NCBI GenBank assembly: GCA_021776115.1
Contig: JAJFGN010000058.1
Span: 16,381 to 80,380, forward strand
Direction: 5' to 3'
From: Kiloniellaceae bacterium
GTDB lineage: Bacteria; Pseudomonadota; Alphaproteobacteria; Kiloniellales; J153
Length of the DNA: 64,000 nt
Numbering within the stretch: the first letter of the stretch is position 1; each line of letters opens with the position of its first letter. Below are positions 9,853-18,846 of this stretch, one piece after another. The notes under the pieces are model-generated. The model saw only the letters and a program-made list of their open reading frames with translations. It ran no database searches and had not been told where the DNA came from. The position numbers and the translations under genes are program-made.

Positions 9853-10677
9853 TCAGGGCTTAAGTTTGTAGCCCTTGGCGAAGAGCCGCCAGGCCACGCC
9901 GCCCAGAACCGCGATCATGGCCAGTAGAATACCCGCCGCCAGGGCCGGCGACTCCTGAGCCTGGCCGGTAAAGCCATAGCGAAAGCCCTCCACGGCATGA
10001 AAGGCGGGGTTGGCCTTGAACAGCCATTGCACGTCGGCGGGCAATTTAGCGACCGCGAAAAAGGCGCCCGAAAGCAACGCGATGGGAAAGACCAGGAAGG
10101 TCTCGGCGGCACTGAAATGATCCCAGCGCTCGGCGCAAATGCCAACGATTATGCCGAGAAAGGCGAACAGCAGCGTCGCCGCAAAGGCGAAGCCGGCAAC
10201 CGCGAAGGGGGCGTGCAAGGGCAGGTCTACAAAAACGGCCATGATCGCGACAATTACGGTCGCCGTGATCATCGCATTGCTGGCCGCCGAGAGCGCGAAG
10301 GTGCCAACAACCTCCAGCGCCGTCATCGGCGCGCCCAGGATATCGCCGATCATGCCTTCGATCTTGTCATGGAATATCACCACCGCCGCAGCCTCGAAGG
10401 CGCTGTGAGTCAGGCTGAACATCACGATGCCGGGGGCTAGGAACTGGGCCAGGGAGACGCCGGGCATGGGCTCCCGGTCGCCGCCCAGCGCGAGCTGAAA
10501 GATCGCCAGGAACATCAGGCTCGTCATCGCAGGTCCGGCGACAGATTCCCCGGCGTAGCGCAGGAAACGAAGCTGCTCGCGCCGGTACAGGCTCCACATA
10601 CCGCGCCAGTTGACCGGGCCGAACTTCCGCGCGCGCGGCGCCGTCAGATGAAGCGCCGGAATCGGTGGGTCTATCAA
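9853..10677 (-). CDS. ABC-2 type transport permease (first of pair)
   Basis: 274 residues with six predicted transmembrane helices and the ABC-2 layout: a cytoplasmic N terminus with WRGMWSLYRREQLRFLRY, then the family loop FHDKIEGMIGDILGAPM and a C-terminal FANPAFHAVEGFRYGF-like segment (NPAFHAVEGFRYGF here). It is related throughout to the gene immediately upstream and probably arose by tandem duplication. No ATPase gene is next to either, so the energising subunit must be encoded elsewhere. Similar permeases export polysaccharides, lipids or drugs; the substrate is not inferable. Confidence 0.82.
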   Translation of the reverse strand: MIDPPIPALHLTAPRARKFGPVNWRGMWSLYRREQLRFLRYAGESVAGPAMTSLMFLAIFQLALGGDREPMPGVSLAQFLAPGIVMFSLTHSAFEAAAVVIFHDKIEGMIGDILGAPMTALEVVGTFALSAASNAMITATVIVAIMAVFVDLPLHAPFAVAGFAFAATLLFAFLGIIVGICAERWDHFSAAETFLVFPIALLSGAFFAVAKLPADVQWLFKANPAFHAVEGFRYGFTGQAQESPALAAGILLAMIAVLGGVAWRLFAKGYKLKP

Positions 10678-10681
10678 GGGC

Positions 10682-11497
10682 TCATGCCTTCAGGCGATAG
10701 CCGGTCGCGAACATACGATGGACCAGCGCCCCAAGCGCGATATTGATGCCCAAGACGACGGCATAGCCGACAAGAGGCGAGCCATCGGCGCGGCCGATAA
10801 GGCCGTATCGGAACCCGTCGATCAGATAGAAGAAAGGATTGAAATGGGCGATGAACTGCCAGTCCGCCGGCAGGCGCTCGATCGAATAGAATGTGCCTGA
10901 GAGAAACGAAAGCGGTGTGATGATAAAGTTCGTGACCGCCGCCATTTGATCGAACTTCTCGGCCCAAATCCCGCCGATCAGGCCGAGCAACGAGAGCATG
11001 AGCGCGCCATTGACCGCAAAGTAGATCAGGCTTAGGGGATCGTATATGCGCATCGGAACGAAAACCGACATGGCCACACCGGCGACGCAGCCGACCATCA
11101 AGCCGCGCGTGACGCCGCCCGCCGCGATGCCCAGGGTCAATTCTCCGGCGGAGAGCGGCGGCATCAGCACGTCCACGATATTGCCCTGCACCTTGGCGAT
11201 GACAATCGAGGACGAGGTATTGGCGAAGGCGTTCTGCATCATGGTCATCATGATCAGGCCGGGGGCCAGGAACTGGATATACGGCATGCCGGCCACTTCG
11301 CGTCCGGCGCCGCCCAGGGCCAGGGCGAAGATCGCGAGGAACAGCAGCGTGGTCACCATCGGCGCCACCAGAGTCTGCGTGAAGACGTTGAGAAACCGGC
11401 GTACCTCTTTTAGGTACAAGGTCCAAAGGCCGCGCCAATTGACCGCGCCCATGGCGCGCGGGCCGCGCTGGCGGCCGAAAATACTATGTGCATCCAT
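10682..11497 (-). CDS. ABC-2 type transport permease (second of pair)
   Basis: About 271 residues from ATG at 11497; ATGs at 11509 and 11452 are alternatives, and the longer open frame to 11881 is the antisense shadow of recX. Six predicted helices; the family segment VIAKVQGNIVDVLMPPLSAGE corresponds to the same loop in its neighbour, as does NPFFYLIDGFRYGL. Separated from the downstream paralogue by 4 bases, so co-transcribed, and the two could form a heterodimer. No partner ATPase is adjacent. Confidence 0.82.
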   Translation of the reverse strand: MDAHSIFGRQRGPRAMGAVNWRGLWTLYLKEVRRFLNVFTQTLVAPMVTTLLFLAIFALALGGAGREVAGMPYIQFLAPGLIMMTMMQNAFANTSSSIVIAKVQGNIVDVLMPPLSAGELTLGIAAGGVTRGLMVGCVAGVAMSVFVPMRIYDPLSLIYFAVNGALMLSLLGLIGGIWAEKFDQMAAVTNFIITPLSFLSGTFYSIERLPADWQFIAHFNPFFYLIDGFRYGLIGRADGSPLVGYAVVLGINIALGALVHRMFATGYRLKA

Positions 11498-11545
11498 GGC
11501 GCATGACATAAGCCGCACAGTACCAACACGCAAGCAGCGCACACC

Positions 11546-12145
11546 ATGAGCTTGAGCCGAAGCAAGGACGGACATAGTGGTCCCGCCAAAACGCGAGCCA
11601 AAGGCCGCGAGCCGCGCCGGGCGACGGCGAGCTACCTCCGCAACTCCGCCTTGCATTACCTGGAACGCTACGCGACTTCGAGTGCGCATTTGCGCCGTCT
11701 CTTGACGGTCAAGGTCGCGCGCTCGGCAGCGGCGCACGGTACCGATGCCGCCGCCGGAGCGGCGGATGTCGAGGCCCTGATCGGCCGCCTCGAGCATATG
11801 GGGTTGCTCGACGATGACCAGTTTGCCCGGGCCAAGGCACGCACCCTGCACCAGCGCGGCAACTCGGCGCGCGCCATCCACGCGGCCTTGCGCGAAAAAG
11901 GCATAGACGCCGACCTGATCGAGGCCGCCCTAGGGTCCTTGAGAGAAGAAACGGCGCAACCTGAGTTGGCCGCGGCCCTGGTTTACGCCCGCAAGCGGCG
12001 TCTAGGTCCCTATCGCACCGAAGAGACGCGCGCCGACACGCGCGACCGCGACCTGGCGGCGCTCGGCCGGCGCGGCTTCAGCTACGACCTAGCCAGACGC
12101 GTCATCGACGCGGCCGACCCCGGCGAATTGGAGGCGGAGGCTTAG
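11546..12145 (+). CDS. recX: Regulatory protein RecX
   Basis: RecX binds RecA filaments and limits their activity. The 199-residue product is helical with the RecX three-helix repeats: YLRNSALHYLERYATSSAHLRRLL, then LLDDDQFARAKARTLHQRGNSARAIHAALREKGI with the conserved G-x-S-x-x-x-I-x-x-x-L-x-x-KG pattern, and a third repeat near the C terminus. A basic N-terminal tail of ~25 residues is variable. recA is not adjacent. It is divergent from the ABC-2 permease pair with a short shared upstream region. Confidence 0.87.
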   Translation: MSLSRSKDGHSGPAKTRAKGREPRRATASYLRNSALHYLERYATSSAHLRRLLTVKVARSAAAHGTDAAAGAADVEALIGRLEHMGLLDDDQFARAKARTLHQRGNSARAIHAALREKGIDADLIEAALGSLREETAQPELAAALVYARKRRLGPYRTEETRADTRDRDLAALGRRGFSYDLARRVIDAADPGELEAEA

Positions 12146-12176
12146 CCTTACCGAATCGACCCGTCAAGACGAACGG

Positions 12177-12911
12177 CTAAATCGCCCGGCATCTCGGGCC
12201 GCTTTCCTTTGCGGTTTCTTGCTCATCGCTGGCTTCACTTCCAGCGCGTTCCGAAGTATTCACCTCTTCGTCTGGGGGAATTTCCTCGTATTCAAGGCCC
12301 GCCATCAAAACGTCGACCACGTCCGTCTTGGCGTTGTCGGGGTCGACGAATTTCACGCGAAGTGTGGCCTCGTTGATTTCGCAGATCGAGGTCGAAGGAA
12401 TGAAGAATACGACCCCGGTGGCTTGTTCTCCCGGTGTTAGGTATTTCTCGACAAAGGATTTGTTGCTGTAATCGAAGGTTCTTGCTTTTCGCGCACTTTC
12501 CTCTGCGTTAGAGGCGACCAATACGCCAATCAATCCAAAAGCAATGCCTGAGCCCACCACACTACCGGATTCTCCAACCGTGCTAACAACCACATTAACG
12601 TTGGAAGAGGCATACGCCCGGCCATCTGGCAATACGAGCTGCACGTCGGACGGCCGAACGAGCATCGCACGATCCAACCCGTTCTCAACGGTCAACTGGA
12701 TTGCCAAGACATTCGAGCCGGTCAAATCGGCGTCGAACAAGGTCTTCTGTCGTTCCGCCTGAATATAAGGGTCTACGGCGGCAGCCAGTCCATCCACAAC
12801 CGTCCAATCGGCCTTTTCAATTTGCGGAATCGGCTGCGATGTCGGCGTATATGAAGCACAGGCCGACAAGGTTGCCGCCGCGAAAACGATCGTCCAGATT
12901 GCTTTCGTCAT
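12177..12911 (-). CDS. Predicted lipoprotein, unknown function
   Basis: About 244 residues from ATG at 12911; a GTG four codons upstream is possible. A signal peptide ends in the lipobox LSAC followed by ASYTPTS. A Gly/Val-rich stretch (VGSGIAFGLIGVLVA, near residues 122-136) is hydrophobic enough to be a hairpin or buried segment. The C terminus is strongly acidic and disordered-looking. The region around residues 65-110 resembles the beta-rich fold of DUF4352-type extracellular proteins, but that is only a pattern impression. Codon usage appears a little less GC-rich than its neighbours. Confidence 0.7.
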   Translation of the reverse strand: MTKAIWTIVFAAATLSACASYTPTSQPIPQIEKADWTVVDGLAAAVDPYIQAERQKTLFDADLTGSNVLAIQLTVENGLDRAMLVRPSDVQLVLPDGRAYASSNVNVVVSTVGESGSVVGSGIAFGLIGVLVASNAEESARKARTFDYSNKSFVEKYLTPGEQATGVVFFIPSTSICEINEATLRVKFVDPDNAKTDVVDVLMAGLEYEEIPPDEEVNTSERAGSEASDEQETAKESGPRCRAI

Positions 12912-12978
12912 ATCGGTACTCACTCTCTCCCTAAAACGTGGCTGATGATCTGCTTAAGGATAAATAGATTGCACCGAC

Positions 12979-13779
12979 TCAATAGAACGAATCATCACTA
13001 ACTTTACAACGCTCTCCGGGCGCGCGGGCCACCAGCGCAAAGACACGGTGGGGAATCTGCAGCGGATCGCCCGGAAAATCGCGCGCGAGGCGGGCCGCCA
13101 ATGCGGCGTCGAAGTCGCTTACGGCCTCGGCGGGGAGACTGCCCCCCACCCCGGCGCTGGCGCGAATTCGGCCGCACCAAGCTTCGTGGCTGTAGGCGAC
13201 CGTTAGATCGGCGCTGAAGGTTTCGAGATCGAGGAAACCGGCGTCCGCCGCATCCCCCAGCCAGGCCGGATATAGCCCGCTACCGCCATCCATATCCCAG
13301 GCCGGGTTGTGCCGCAGGATCAAATCTTCGGTCGCGGCCACGACATTGCCGGGCCGCGGGATCCAGTCGAAATGGCAAATCGCCAGGCGCCCCGCCGGGC
13401 GCAGCAATCTGCGGACCTCGCGCGCCGCCGCCGCCCGATCGAACCAATGCCAGCATTGTCCGGCGCTTACCGCGTCAAATGCACGGTCCGGCAAGCCGGT
13501 TGCATCGGCGCTCGCGCACCGCGTTTCGATCGCGAGGCCTTCCGCCGCCGCCAGGGTGCGCGCCTCGGCCAGCATGGCTTCCGAGATATCCAGCGCCGTG
13601 ACGAGGGCGCCACGGCGGCCGAACCCGCGCGCCAAGCTGCCCGTACCGCTGCCCAGGTCCAAAATACGCTGCCCCGTGAGCCCCACGCCATGGCCGGCCA
13701 AACGCTCGAACAGCACTTCGGGAAAACCGGCTCGAAACTCTGCATAATCGCGGGCGGTCGGGCTAAAGTCCGTTTTCAA
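12979..13779 (-). CDS. Class I SAM-dependent methyltransferase
   Basis: Rossmann-type methyltransferase of the Methyltransf_11/25 group, about 266 residues. Motif I LDLGSGTGSLARG binds AdoMet; ALDISEAMLAEA follows as motif II and DAVSAGQCWHWFD as the post-motif II/substrate region. I prefer the TTG at 13779 (KTDFSPTARDYAEFR...), since homologues start with this segment; a GTG at 13815 would add twelve residues. The substrate is unknown. It stands alone and diverges from the TPR gene. Confidence 0.82.
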   Translation of the reverse strand: MKTDFSPTARDYAEFRAGFPEVLFERLAGHGVGLTGQRILDLGSGTGSLARGFGRRGALVTALDISEAMLAEARTLAAAEGLAIETRCASADATGLPDRAFDAVSAGQCWHWFDRAAAAREVRRLLRPAGRLAICHFDWIPRPGNVVAATEDLILRHNPAWDMDGGSGLYPAWLGDAADAGFLDLETFSADLTVAYSHEAWCGRIRASAGVGGSLPAEAVSDFDAALAARLARDFPGDPLQIPHRVFALVARAPGERCKVSDDSFY

Positions 13780-13909
13780 GCCTAATCCACACTTTAGATG
13801 TGACGCAGCGCACACACGGCGCGGATGTCACATGACATTGAATTGACCGGAGCAGGGTTCAATACCATACAATTACCGTCAAGACCTTGTCGCCATGGAG
13901 GATCTGAAC

Positions 13910-14386
13910 ATGATCGCGCTTACCCGAGCCACTCTGGCCGCGCTGCTGAGCCTAGGATTGATCGTCACCGGGGCGCTGGCCGCCGGAGGTGGCGGCAGTT
14001 CCTCTACAACCCAAAAACAAGATTCCTACTACACCGAAGCAAAGAAAATGATCGAAGCGGGCGACTTTAAGATGGCGGTCATGTTGTTGGAGCAATCGGT
14101 CGACGAGAACCCGGCAAACCCCGACGCCTACAACTACCTTGGCTACAGCCTGCGCAAGTCGGGCAACCAGGCGGATGCGCTGGTCAACTATCAGAAAGCG
14201 CTTGCCCTCGACCCGGAGCACAAGGGCGCCAACGAGTATCTGGGTGAGCTTTATCTTGAAATGAATGATCTCGATAAGGCCAAGGAGCGCCTCGCTGTTC
14301 TCGATAAGGCTTGTTTCTTTGGCTGCGACGAGCTTCGGGAGCTAAAGGCCGCGATCGAGAATTTCGAAGCCAAGCGCGGAAGCTGA
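13910..14386 (+). CDS. Exported tetratricopeptide-repeat protein
   Basis: 158 residues. ATG at 13910 is supported by GGAGG at 13897-13901. A signal peptide (cleavage near GALA-AGG) is followed by a Gly/Ser linker and two to three TPR units: SYYTEAKKMIEAGDFKMAVM, NPDAYNYLGYSLRKSGN and HKGANEYLGELYLEMND. A cysteine pair (CFFGC) sits in the last helix and could form a disulfide in the periplasm. TPR proteins are scaffolds; no partner is evident. The convergent cyclase gene ends 8 bases downstream. Confidence 0.82.
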   Translation: MIALTRATLAALLSLGLIVTGALAAGGGGSSSTTQKQDSYYTEAKKMIEAGDFKMAVMLLEQSVDENPANPDAYNYLGYSLRKSGNQADALVNYQKALALDPEHKGANEYLGELYLEMNDLDKAKERLAVLDKACFFGCDELRELKAAIENFEAKRGS

Positions 14387-14394
14387 ACCAACAA

Positions 14395-16095
14395 TCAGGC
14401 TCCAGCCTTTGCGGTAACCGGCGCATCCGCCGCGACGGGTAGTTGCTGGGCGTTCTTGACAACGCGCACCGATAGGGCACCGGCACGTCCGCGCAGTTCG
14501 ATCTCGCGGGCGGGAAAACCTGAAAGATCCAATTCGGCATGCCGGACCACCGGCTCGGACACGACGAGCTGGGCGCGAAGCTCCTTGGTCATCGCCTCGA
14601 GCCGGCTCGCGGTATTGACCGTATCTCCGATGGCGGTGACCGAGGTTGCGCGGCCATAGCCCATCTCGCCGACGATCACCGGTCCGCTATGAATCCCGAT
14701 GCCGATGCGAAGCGGCCGGTCCAGTTCGTGCGCCAGGGCGTTGTTGACCTCGACCAGGCGCTCGGCCATGCGCCGGGCCGCCAACATCGCATTGCTGCTT
14801 CCGATCTCCACCCCGCGCTCGACGCCGAATAACGCCATGATGCCGTCGCCAACGAACTTATCGACGCGGCCGCCGGATTCTTCAACCGCCATGCCCATGG
14901 CGGCGAAATAGCGATTGAGAACGAAAACGACGTCGTAAGGCAGCCGGTTTTCGGCCATGGCCGTGAAGTCGCGCATGTCGGCGAAGAGGACCGCGACTTC
15001 GCGCTCTTCACCGTGAATGTGACGCACGCGCCCATCGCTCGGCGAGGCGGAGGGCGGCAGGAGCGGTGCGACTTGCAGATCGGCCGTCGGACGGGTCTGG
15101 CATGCCAAACGCACGTTGGGGGCGGCACCGATGCGTTTGAGAACCTTGGCCTCGTCGTCGCTCGGCGGTGCCAAATTCTCCAATCCATGGCCCACCCGCA
15201 CGCGGCAAGTTGAACAACGGCCGCGGCCGCCGCACACGGAAGCATGCGGGATTCCCGCCCCGCGGCTGGCTTCCAGAACCGTAGCGCCGGCGGCGACTAG
15301 CACGCGGCGGCCTTCGGGATAGGTGATTTGCACAACGCCGCGCCGCCGGTTGTAGGCGCCGCGCAAGCCCCGCGCCACGAACGCCAGGGCAAGCAGCCCG
15401 CCGGCCAAGGCAAGAACAGCGATCTCCAGGTTTTCGATAAGCGCAACGCCAGCCTGGTCGGCGAAGTTAATTTCGTCCCTGGCGGCCGCCATCCATCGCT
15501 CGTCGCTAGCCAGACGAGCAACCTCGCGGCCGGCGAAGACGAAACCGCCGAGGGCGGAGACTGGCATCAATATGGCGAAGGCATAGAGCGTGGGAATGGC
15601 CGCGCGGTACCATGGCTTTAGGCGCAGCCAAAAATGCAGGCCGATACAGGCGTGAATCCACACCACCACAAGGGTTATGGCCTGACGAATCCCCAGACCC
15701 GGGCTGAAACTAAAATATATCAGCAGGACGTAGGCGTAATTATCATTGACGCCAAACACCTCGTGCGCGAAACGGGTACCCAGGATATGTAGGGCGATGA
15801 GCGGTGGGATCGCGAGGCCGAACAGAATTTGCGCGGCCTCCCACGGCGGCATCGCCAGACGCCTGCGGCGGTAAATCGACCATAGCGCTAGCCCGATATG
15901 TACCAGAAGAGCGCTGTAAAGCGCGATCGACATGACCGGGTTGCGCCAGGTGAACTCGAAGACCCGCCGGCCTGACTCGAGCGCTTCGAGCGATATAAGA
16001 CCCAAACTGTGATTGATGAAATGCGTGAAGACGTAGGTGAAAAGGATCAGGCCGGTGACCAGATGCAGGCGGCGGCGCATGTTTCGGCCCGTCAA
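14395..16095 (-). CDS. Membrane adenylate/guanylate cyclase with cytochrome b-like anchor and [2Fe-2S] ferredoxin domain
   Basis: 566 residues in three parts. Residues 1-245 hold about six membrane helices with histidines inside or at the edge of helices (H25, H29, H66, H103, H148, H154), resembling the SdhC-like diheme anchor described for Sinorhizobium CyaC. Residues about 255-345 are a ferredoxin domain with Cys288, Cys294, Cys297 (C-x5-C-x2-C) and Cys332. Residues about 363-550 are a class III cyclase: metal-binding Asp373 in LFADMRDF and Asp417 in VGDGIMALFG, plus GIGIHSGPVIVGEMG and DTVNTASRLE. The layout suggests a nucleotide cyclase controlled by quinone or redox state. Whether ATP or GTP is the substrate is not decided here. 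Confidence 0.9.
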   Translation of the reverse strand: MTGRNMRRRLHLVTGLILFTYVFTHFINHSLGLISLEALESGRRVFEFTWRNPVMSIALYSALLVHIGLALWSIYRRRRLAMPPWEAAQILFGLAIPPLIALHILGTRFAHEVFGVNDNYAYVLLIYFSFSPGLGIRQAITLVVVWIHACIGLHFWLRLKPWYRAAIPTLYAFAILMPVSALGGFVFAGREVARLASDERWMAAARDEINFADQAGVALIENLEIAVLALAGGLLALAFVARGLRGAYNRRRGVVQITYPEGRRVLVAAGATVLEASRGAGIPHASVCGGRGRCSTCRVRVGHGLENLAPPSDDEAKVLKRIGAAPNVRLACQTRPTADLQVAPLLPPSASPSDGRVRHIHGEEREVAVLFADMRDFTAMAENRLPYDVVFVLNRYFAAMGMAVEESGGRVDKFVGDGIMALFGVERGVEIGSSNAMLAARRMAERLVEVNNALAHELDRPLRIGIGIHSGPVIVGEMGYGRATSVTAIGDTVNTASRLEAMTKELRAQLVVSEPVVRHAELDLSGFPAREIELRGRAGALSVRVVKNAQQLPVAADAPVTAKAGA

Positions 16096-16172
16096 TTGCT
16101 GATGGAGACCGCTGGGAACGCGGCGGAACGTCGCAATGATAGGGAGCCGAGACGTGGCCGCAAGCCGGAGAG

Positions 16173-16463
16173 TTGTCCCTGCCCCAGATATCTTGCGGTC
16201 GGAACCCGGCCTTGAACGACTTTCCCCCAGACCGATCCGAGCGGCGCGCCCGGCGGCGGGCGGCGTTGGGCCGCAAGATCGACACCAGCGTCCCCTCGCC
16301 CTGTATCAGCGTTTGCCAGATCGATAACGCGACCGGCGAGTGCTTGGGGTGCCGGCGCACAATCGACGAGATTCGGGACTGGCTCATCATGACCGCCGAA
16401 GAAAAAAATGCGGTCCTGGCCCGGCTCGCGCGGCGCCAAACGGCAACCAGCGATGACCGCTGA
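16173..16463 (+). CDS. DUF1289 small cysteine protein
   Basis: Up to 96 residues; the conserved part is the last ~55. The DUF1289 signature is complete: SPCISVC-x2-D-x4-ECLGCRRTIDEIRDW, whose four cysteines suggest metal or Fe-S binding, though no function is established. The start is uncertain: ATG-like starts give MSLPQIS at 16173, while a TTG at 16212 would remove a variable N terminus. The end overlaps the start of the EamA gene by 11 bases. Confidence 0.82.
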   Translation: MSLPQISCGRNPALNDFPPDRSERRARRRAALGRKIDTSVPSPCISVCQIDNATGECLGCRRTIDEIRDWLIMTAEEKNAVLARLARRQTATSDDR

Positions 16464-17388
16464 CAACAGCACGAAGTTGAGCCGGCCGATCGAGGTTCTG
16501 CCCCCAGCGGGATTCGCGCTCTTGGCGGCGCTTAGCCTGTTTTGGGGCCTGAACTGGCCGTTCATGAAAATCGCCTTGAGCGAGATTTCGGTATGGCCGT
16601 TCCGCAGCCTTTGCCTGACCGTCGGCGGCAGCGCCCTGCTCTCGATGACCGTGCTCGGCGGCGGTTCCCTGCGTATCGCCAGCCGCGAGATTCGCCCGCT
16701 TTTGCTGTGCTCGCTCTTCAATATTGTCGGATGGCATATATTTTCCGGCTACGGCGTCTCGTTGATGGCGGCGGGCCGCGCCTCGATCATCGCCTTCACC
16801 ATGCCCGTGTGGGCGGCCGTGCTCGGCGGCATCGTCCTACGGGAGCATTTGAGCTGGCGGCGCTGGCTTGGGCTCGCGCTCGGCATGACGGGGCTCGCCG
16901 TCTTGATCGGGCCGGACCTTGGCACCGTTGGCCGCACGCCCTGGGGCGCGGCCTTCATGCTCGGCGCGGCGGTTTCTTGGGCCCTGGGAACCGTCCTCAT
17001 GAAACGCTTCACCTGGAGTCTGCAGACCTCGGCTCTAGCGGGCTGGCAGCTTCTGATCGGCAGCATTCCAATAACGCTGGGCGCTTTGTGGATCGGCGAT
17101 TGGCCCGATCCGGCAGCCTTGAGCCGGGAAGCCTTGGCTGCGACCGCCTACGTTCTGATCGTGCCGATGATTTTTTGTCACTGGGCCTGGTTTAAGGTCG
17201 TAAGCCTGTTTCCCGCGGTGCTCGCGGCCGTCGGCACGCTGGCGATCCCCATTGTCGGCGTCCTGTCCAGTGGGGTCATTCTGGGCGAGCCCGTTGGCGC
17301 GCGGGAGATTCTTGCCCTGGCCCTGGTCTGCACCGCCTTGGCTGTGGTCTTGATCTTGCCCGCGCTGCAGCGGCGGACATCGACATGA
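16453..17388 (+). CDS. EamA/DMT-family membrane transporter
   Basis: Ten-helix drug/metabolite transporter, 311 residues from ATG at 16453 (MTADNSTKL). Two EamA repeats of five helices are visible: the first from FALLAALSLFWGLNWPFMK, the second from AAFMLGAAVSWALGTVLMKRF. Glycine- and proline-rich helix boundaries such as FTMPVWAAVLGGIVL match the family. Exporters of this kind move amino acids, nucleotides or drugs; the substrate is not predictable. It overlaps both neighbours slightly (DUF1289 upstream, 4 bases with the downstream frame), so a short operon is likely. Confidence 0.88.
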   Translation: MTADNSTKLSRPIEVLPPAGFALLAALSLFWGLNWPFMKIALSEISVWPFRSLCLTVGGSALLSMTVLGGGSLRIASREIRPLLLCSLFNIVGWHIFSGYGVSLMAAGRASIIAFTMPVWAAVLGGIVLREHLSWRRWLGLALGMTGLAVLIGPDLGTVGRTPWGAAFMLGAAVSWALGTVLMKRFTWSLQTSALAGWQLLIGSIPITLGALWIGDWPDPAALSREALAATAYVLIVPMIFCHWAWFKVVSLFPAVLAAVGTLAIPIVGVLSSGVILGEPVGAREILALALVCTALAVVLILPALQRRTST

Positions 17389-17474
17389 CCGAGAGGTTTG
17401 AGCTTAGAACCTCGTGCGCGCCCAAATTTTTCGCTAAACTCGACAGCGGACAAAAACTGGAAGGACACCAAAGC

Positions 17475-17894
17475 ATGCCGGACTCCGACGAGACACCGGT
17501 CCAGTCGGACGCCGAGGTCGAGGCGGAAGCCCTCGCCAAGGCGGAGAAGGATGAAGCCGAATGGAATCGGCAATGGTTACTTTTCCCGACCGTTAGCCAG
17601 GACGATGAAGGTAACTGGCGCTATTGGGACGTGCCGGAGGACAGCGGCGTCTATAACGAGGATTGGGCCGTCGGTGAGCGCTTGGCGCGCGAGACCGTGA
17701 TCCAAATGCAGAACTTTCAGTCCGGCAGCAATGTCTTGCGCCGGATCATGCGCGAGATCGACTTCGAATCGACGGTTGCCCAGGGTTTTCTAACCCGGAT
17801 CGAGGACATGTTGACCAATCCGGCGCTCTATCTGGAATCGCTCGAGCCCGGCGCGGTCCGGGCGAAGCTGCGCGCCAGTTCCACGGCGTCCTAG
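17475..17894 (+). CDS. Conserved-looking acidic hypothetical protein
   Basis: 139 residues from ATG at 17475, with GGAAGG ten bases upstream; a frame extending to 17385 would add 30 unconserved residues. The N terminus is a charged, probably helical stretch (DAEVEAEALAKAEKDEAEW), followed by a Trp/Tyr-rich core (NRQWLLFPTV, NWRYWDVPED) and a helical C terminus. No signal peptide or membrane segment. It ends 4 bases before the MetF-like gene. Function unknown. Confidence 0.7.
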   Translation: MPDSDETPVQSDAEVEAEALAKAEKDEAEWNRQWLLFPTVSQDDEGNWRYWDVPEDSGVYNEDWAVGERLARETVIQMQNFQSGSNVLRRIMREIDFESTVAQGFLTRIEDMLTNPALYLESLEPGAVRAKLRASSTAS

Positions 17895-17898
17895 CACG

Positions 17899-18846
17899 GT
17901 GCCAGACGCCCCTAACGCCGTGCAGAAGTCGTCGGCTAGCCTAAGAGATCGCCTGAGCGAACAAGACTTCGCGATCACGGCGGAGGTCCCACCTCCGCTG
18001 GCCGCGGCCCCGGAAGCGATGCTCGCCCTGGCCGCGCCCCTGCGCGACCGGGTTGACGCGATCAACGTGACCGATGCGGCCGGCGCCCGGATCGCCATGT
18101 CCAGTTTGGCGGCGGCGGCGATCTTACGCCGTGCCGGGGTCGAGCCGATCCTGCAAATGACCTGCCGCGACCGCAACCGGATCGCCCTTGCCGGCGATCT
18201 CTTGGGGGCGGCGGCCTTGGGAGTCGAGAATATCTTGGTGCTGCATGGCGACGACCCAAGCCAGGGCGATGCGCCGGACGCCAAGCCGGTATTCGATTTG
18301 GACAGCCGCGAGGTTATGAGCCTGGCGCGGCAACTTCGCGACGAAGGTGTCTTACCCTCGGGACGGAAGATCGAATCGCCACCGCGGTTCTTCATCGGGG
18401 CCGCGGATTCGCCGCACGACCCGGCCGCGGGTTGGCGGCCCGACACTTTAATCGCCAAGCAAGCGGCAGGCGCCGAGTTCGTGCAAACGCAGTTCTGCTT
18501 CAACGCCGGGGTCGTGCGCCGCTACATGGCGCGTTTGTCCGAATTTGGCTTGGCAGAGAAGTTGCGCTTTTTGATCGGGGTCGGACCGGTCGCCTCGGCG
18601 GCAAGCGCGCGCTGGATGAACGAAAAGCTATTCGGCGTGCACGTGCCCGAACCGGTGATCGAGCGCCTGGAGCGAGCCGACGACCCGGCAGCCGAAGGCC
18701 AGCGGATCTGCGTCGAATTGATTCATGAACTGCGCCAGATCGACGGCGTGGCCGGCGTGCATATCATGGCGCCGCGCGGTGGCGCGCCCGCGATCGCGAA
18801 GGTCATCGACGGCTTGTCTCAAACTCAGCGTGTGAGATTCAGATAG
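17899..18846 (+). CDS. Methylenetetrahydrofolate reductase-family protein (MetF-like)
   Basis: A 315-residue FAD TIM-barrel protein of the MTHFR family, expected to reduce 5,10-methylene-THF to 5-methyl-THF for methionine synthesis or C1 metabolism. Family features: the AEVPPP strand, whose Glu corresponds to the catalytic acid; VTDAAGARIAMSS; QMTCRDRNRIAL; LVLHGDDP, whose Asp corresponds to the FAD-contacting Asp of E. coli MetF; and AEFVQTQFCFN. The start is GTG. It differs enough from E. coli MetF that a related role, as in the MetF-like reductases of C1 pathways, cannot be excluded. The last codons run into a short tandem repeat. Confidence 0.85.
   Translation: MPDAPNAVQKSSASLRDRLSEQDFAITAEVPPPLAAAPEAMLALAAPLRDRVDAINVTDAAGARIAMSSLAAAAILRRAGVEPILQMTCRDRNRIALAGDLLGAAALGVENILVLHGDDPSQGDAPDAKPVFDLDSREVMSLARQLRDEGVLPSGRKIESPPRFFIGAADSPHDPAAGWRPDTLIAKQAAGAEFVQTQFCFNAGVVRRYMARLSEFGLAEKLRFLIGVGPVASAASARWMNEKLFGVHVPEPVIERLERADDPAAEGQRICVELIHELRQIDGVAGVHIMAPRGGAPAIAKVIDGLSQTQRVRFR

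Noticed and set aside
11498..11881. N-terminal extension of the ABC-2 permease over recX
   Set aside because: The sequence is that of recX in antisense; permease homologues begin near residue 1 of the shorter frame.
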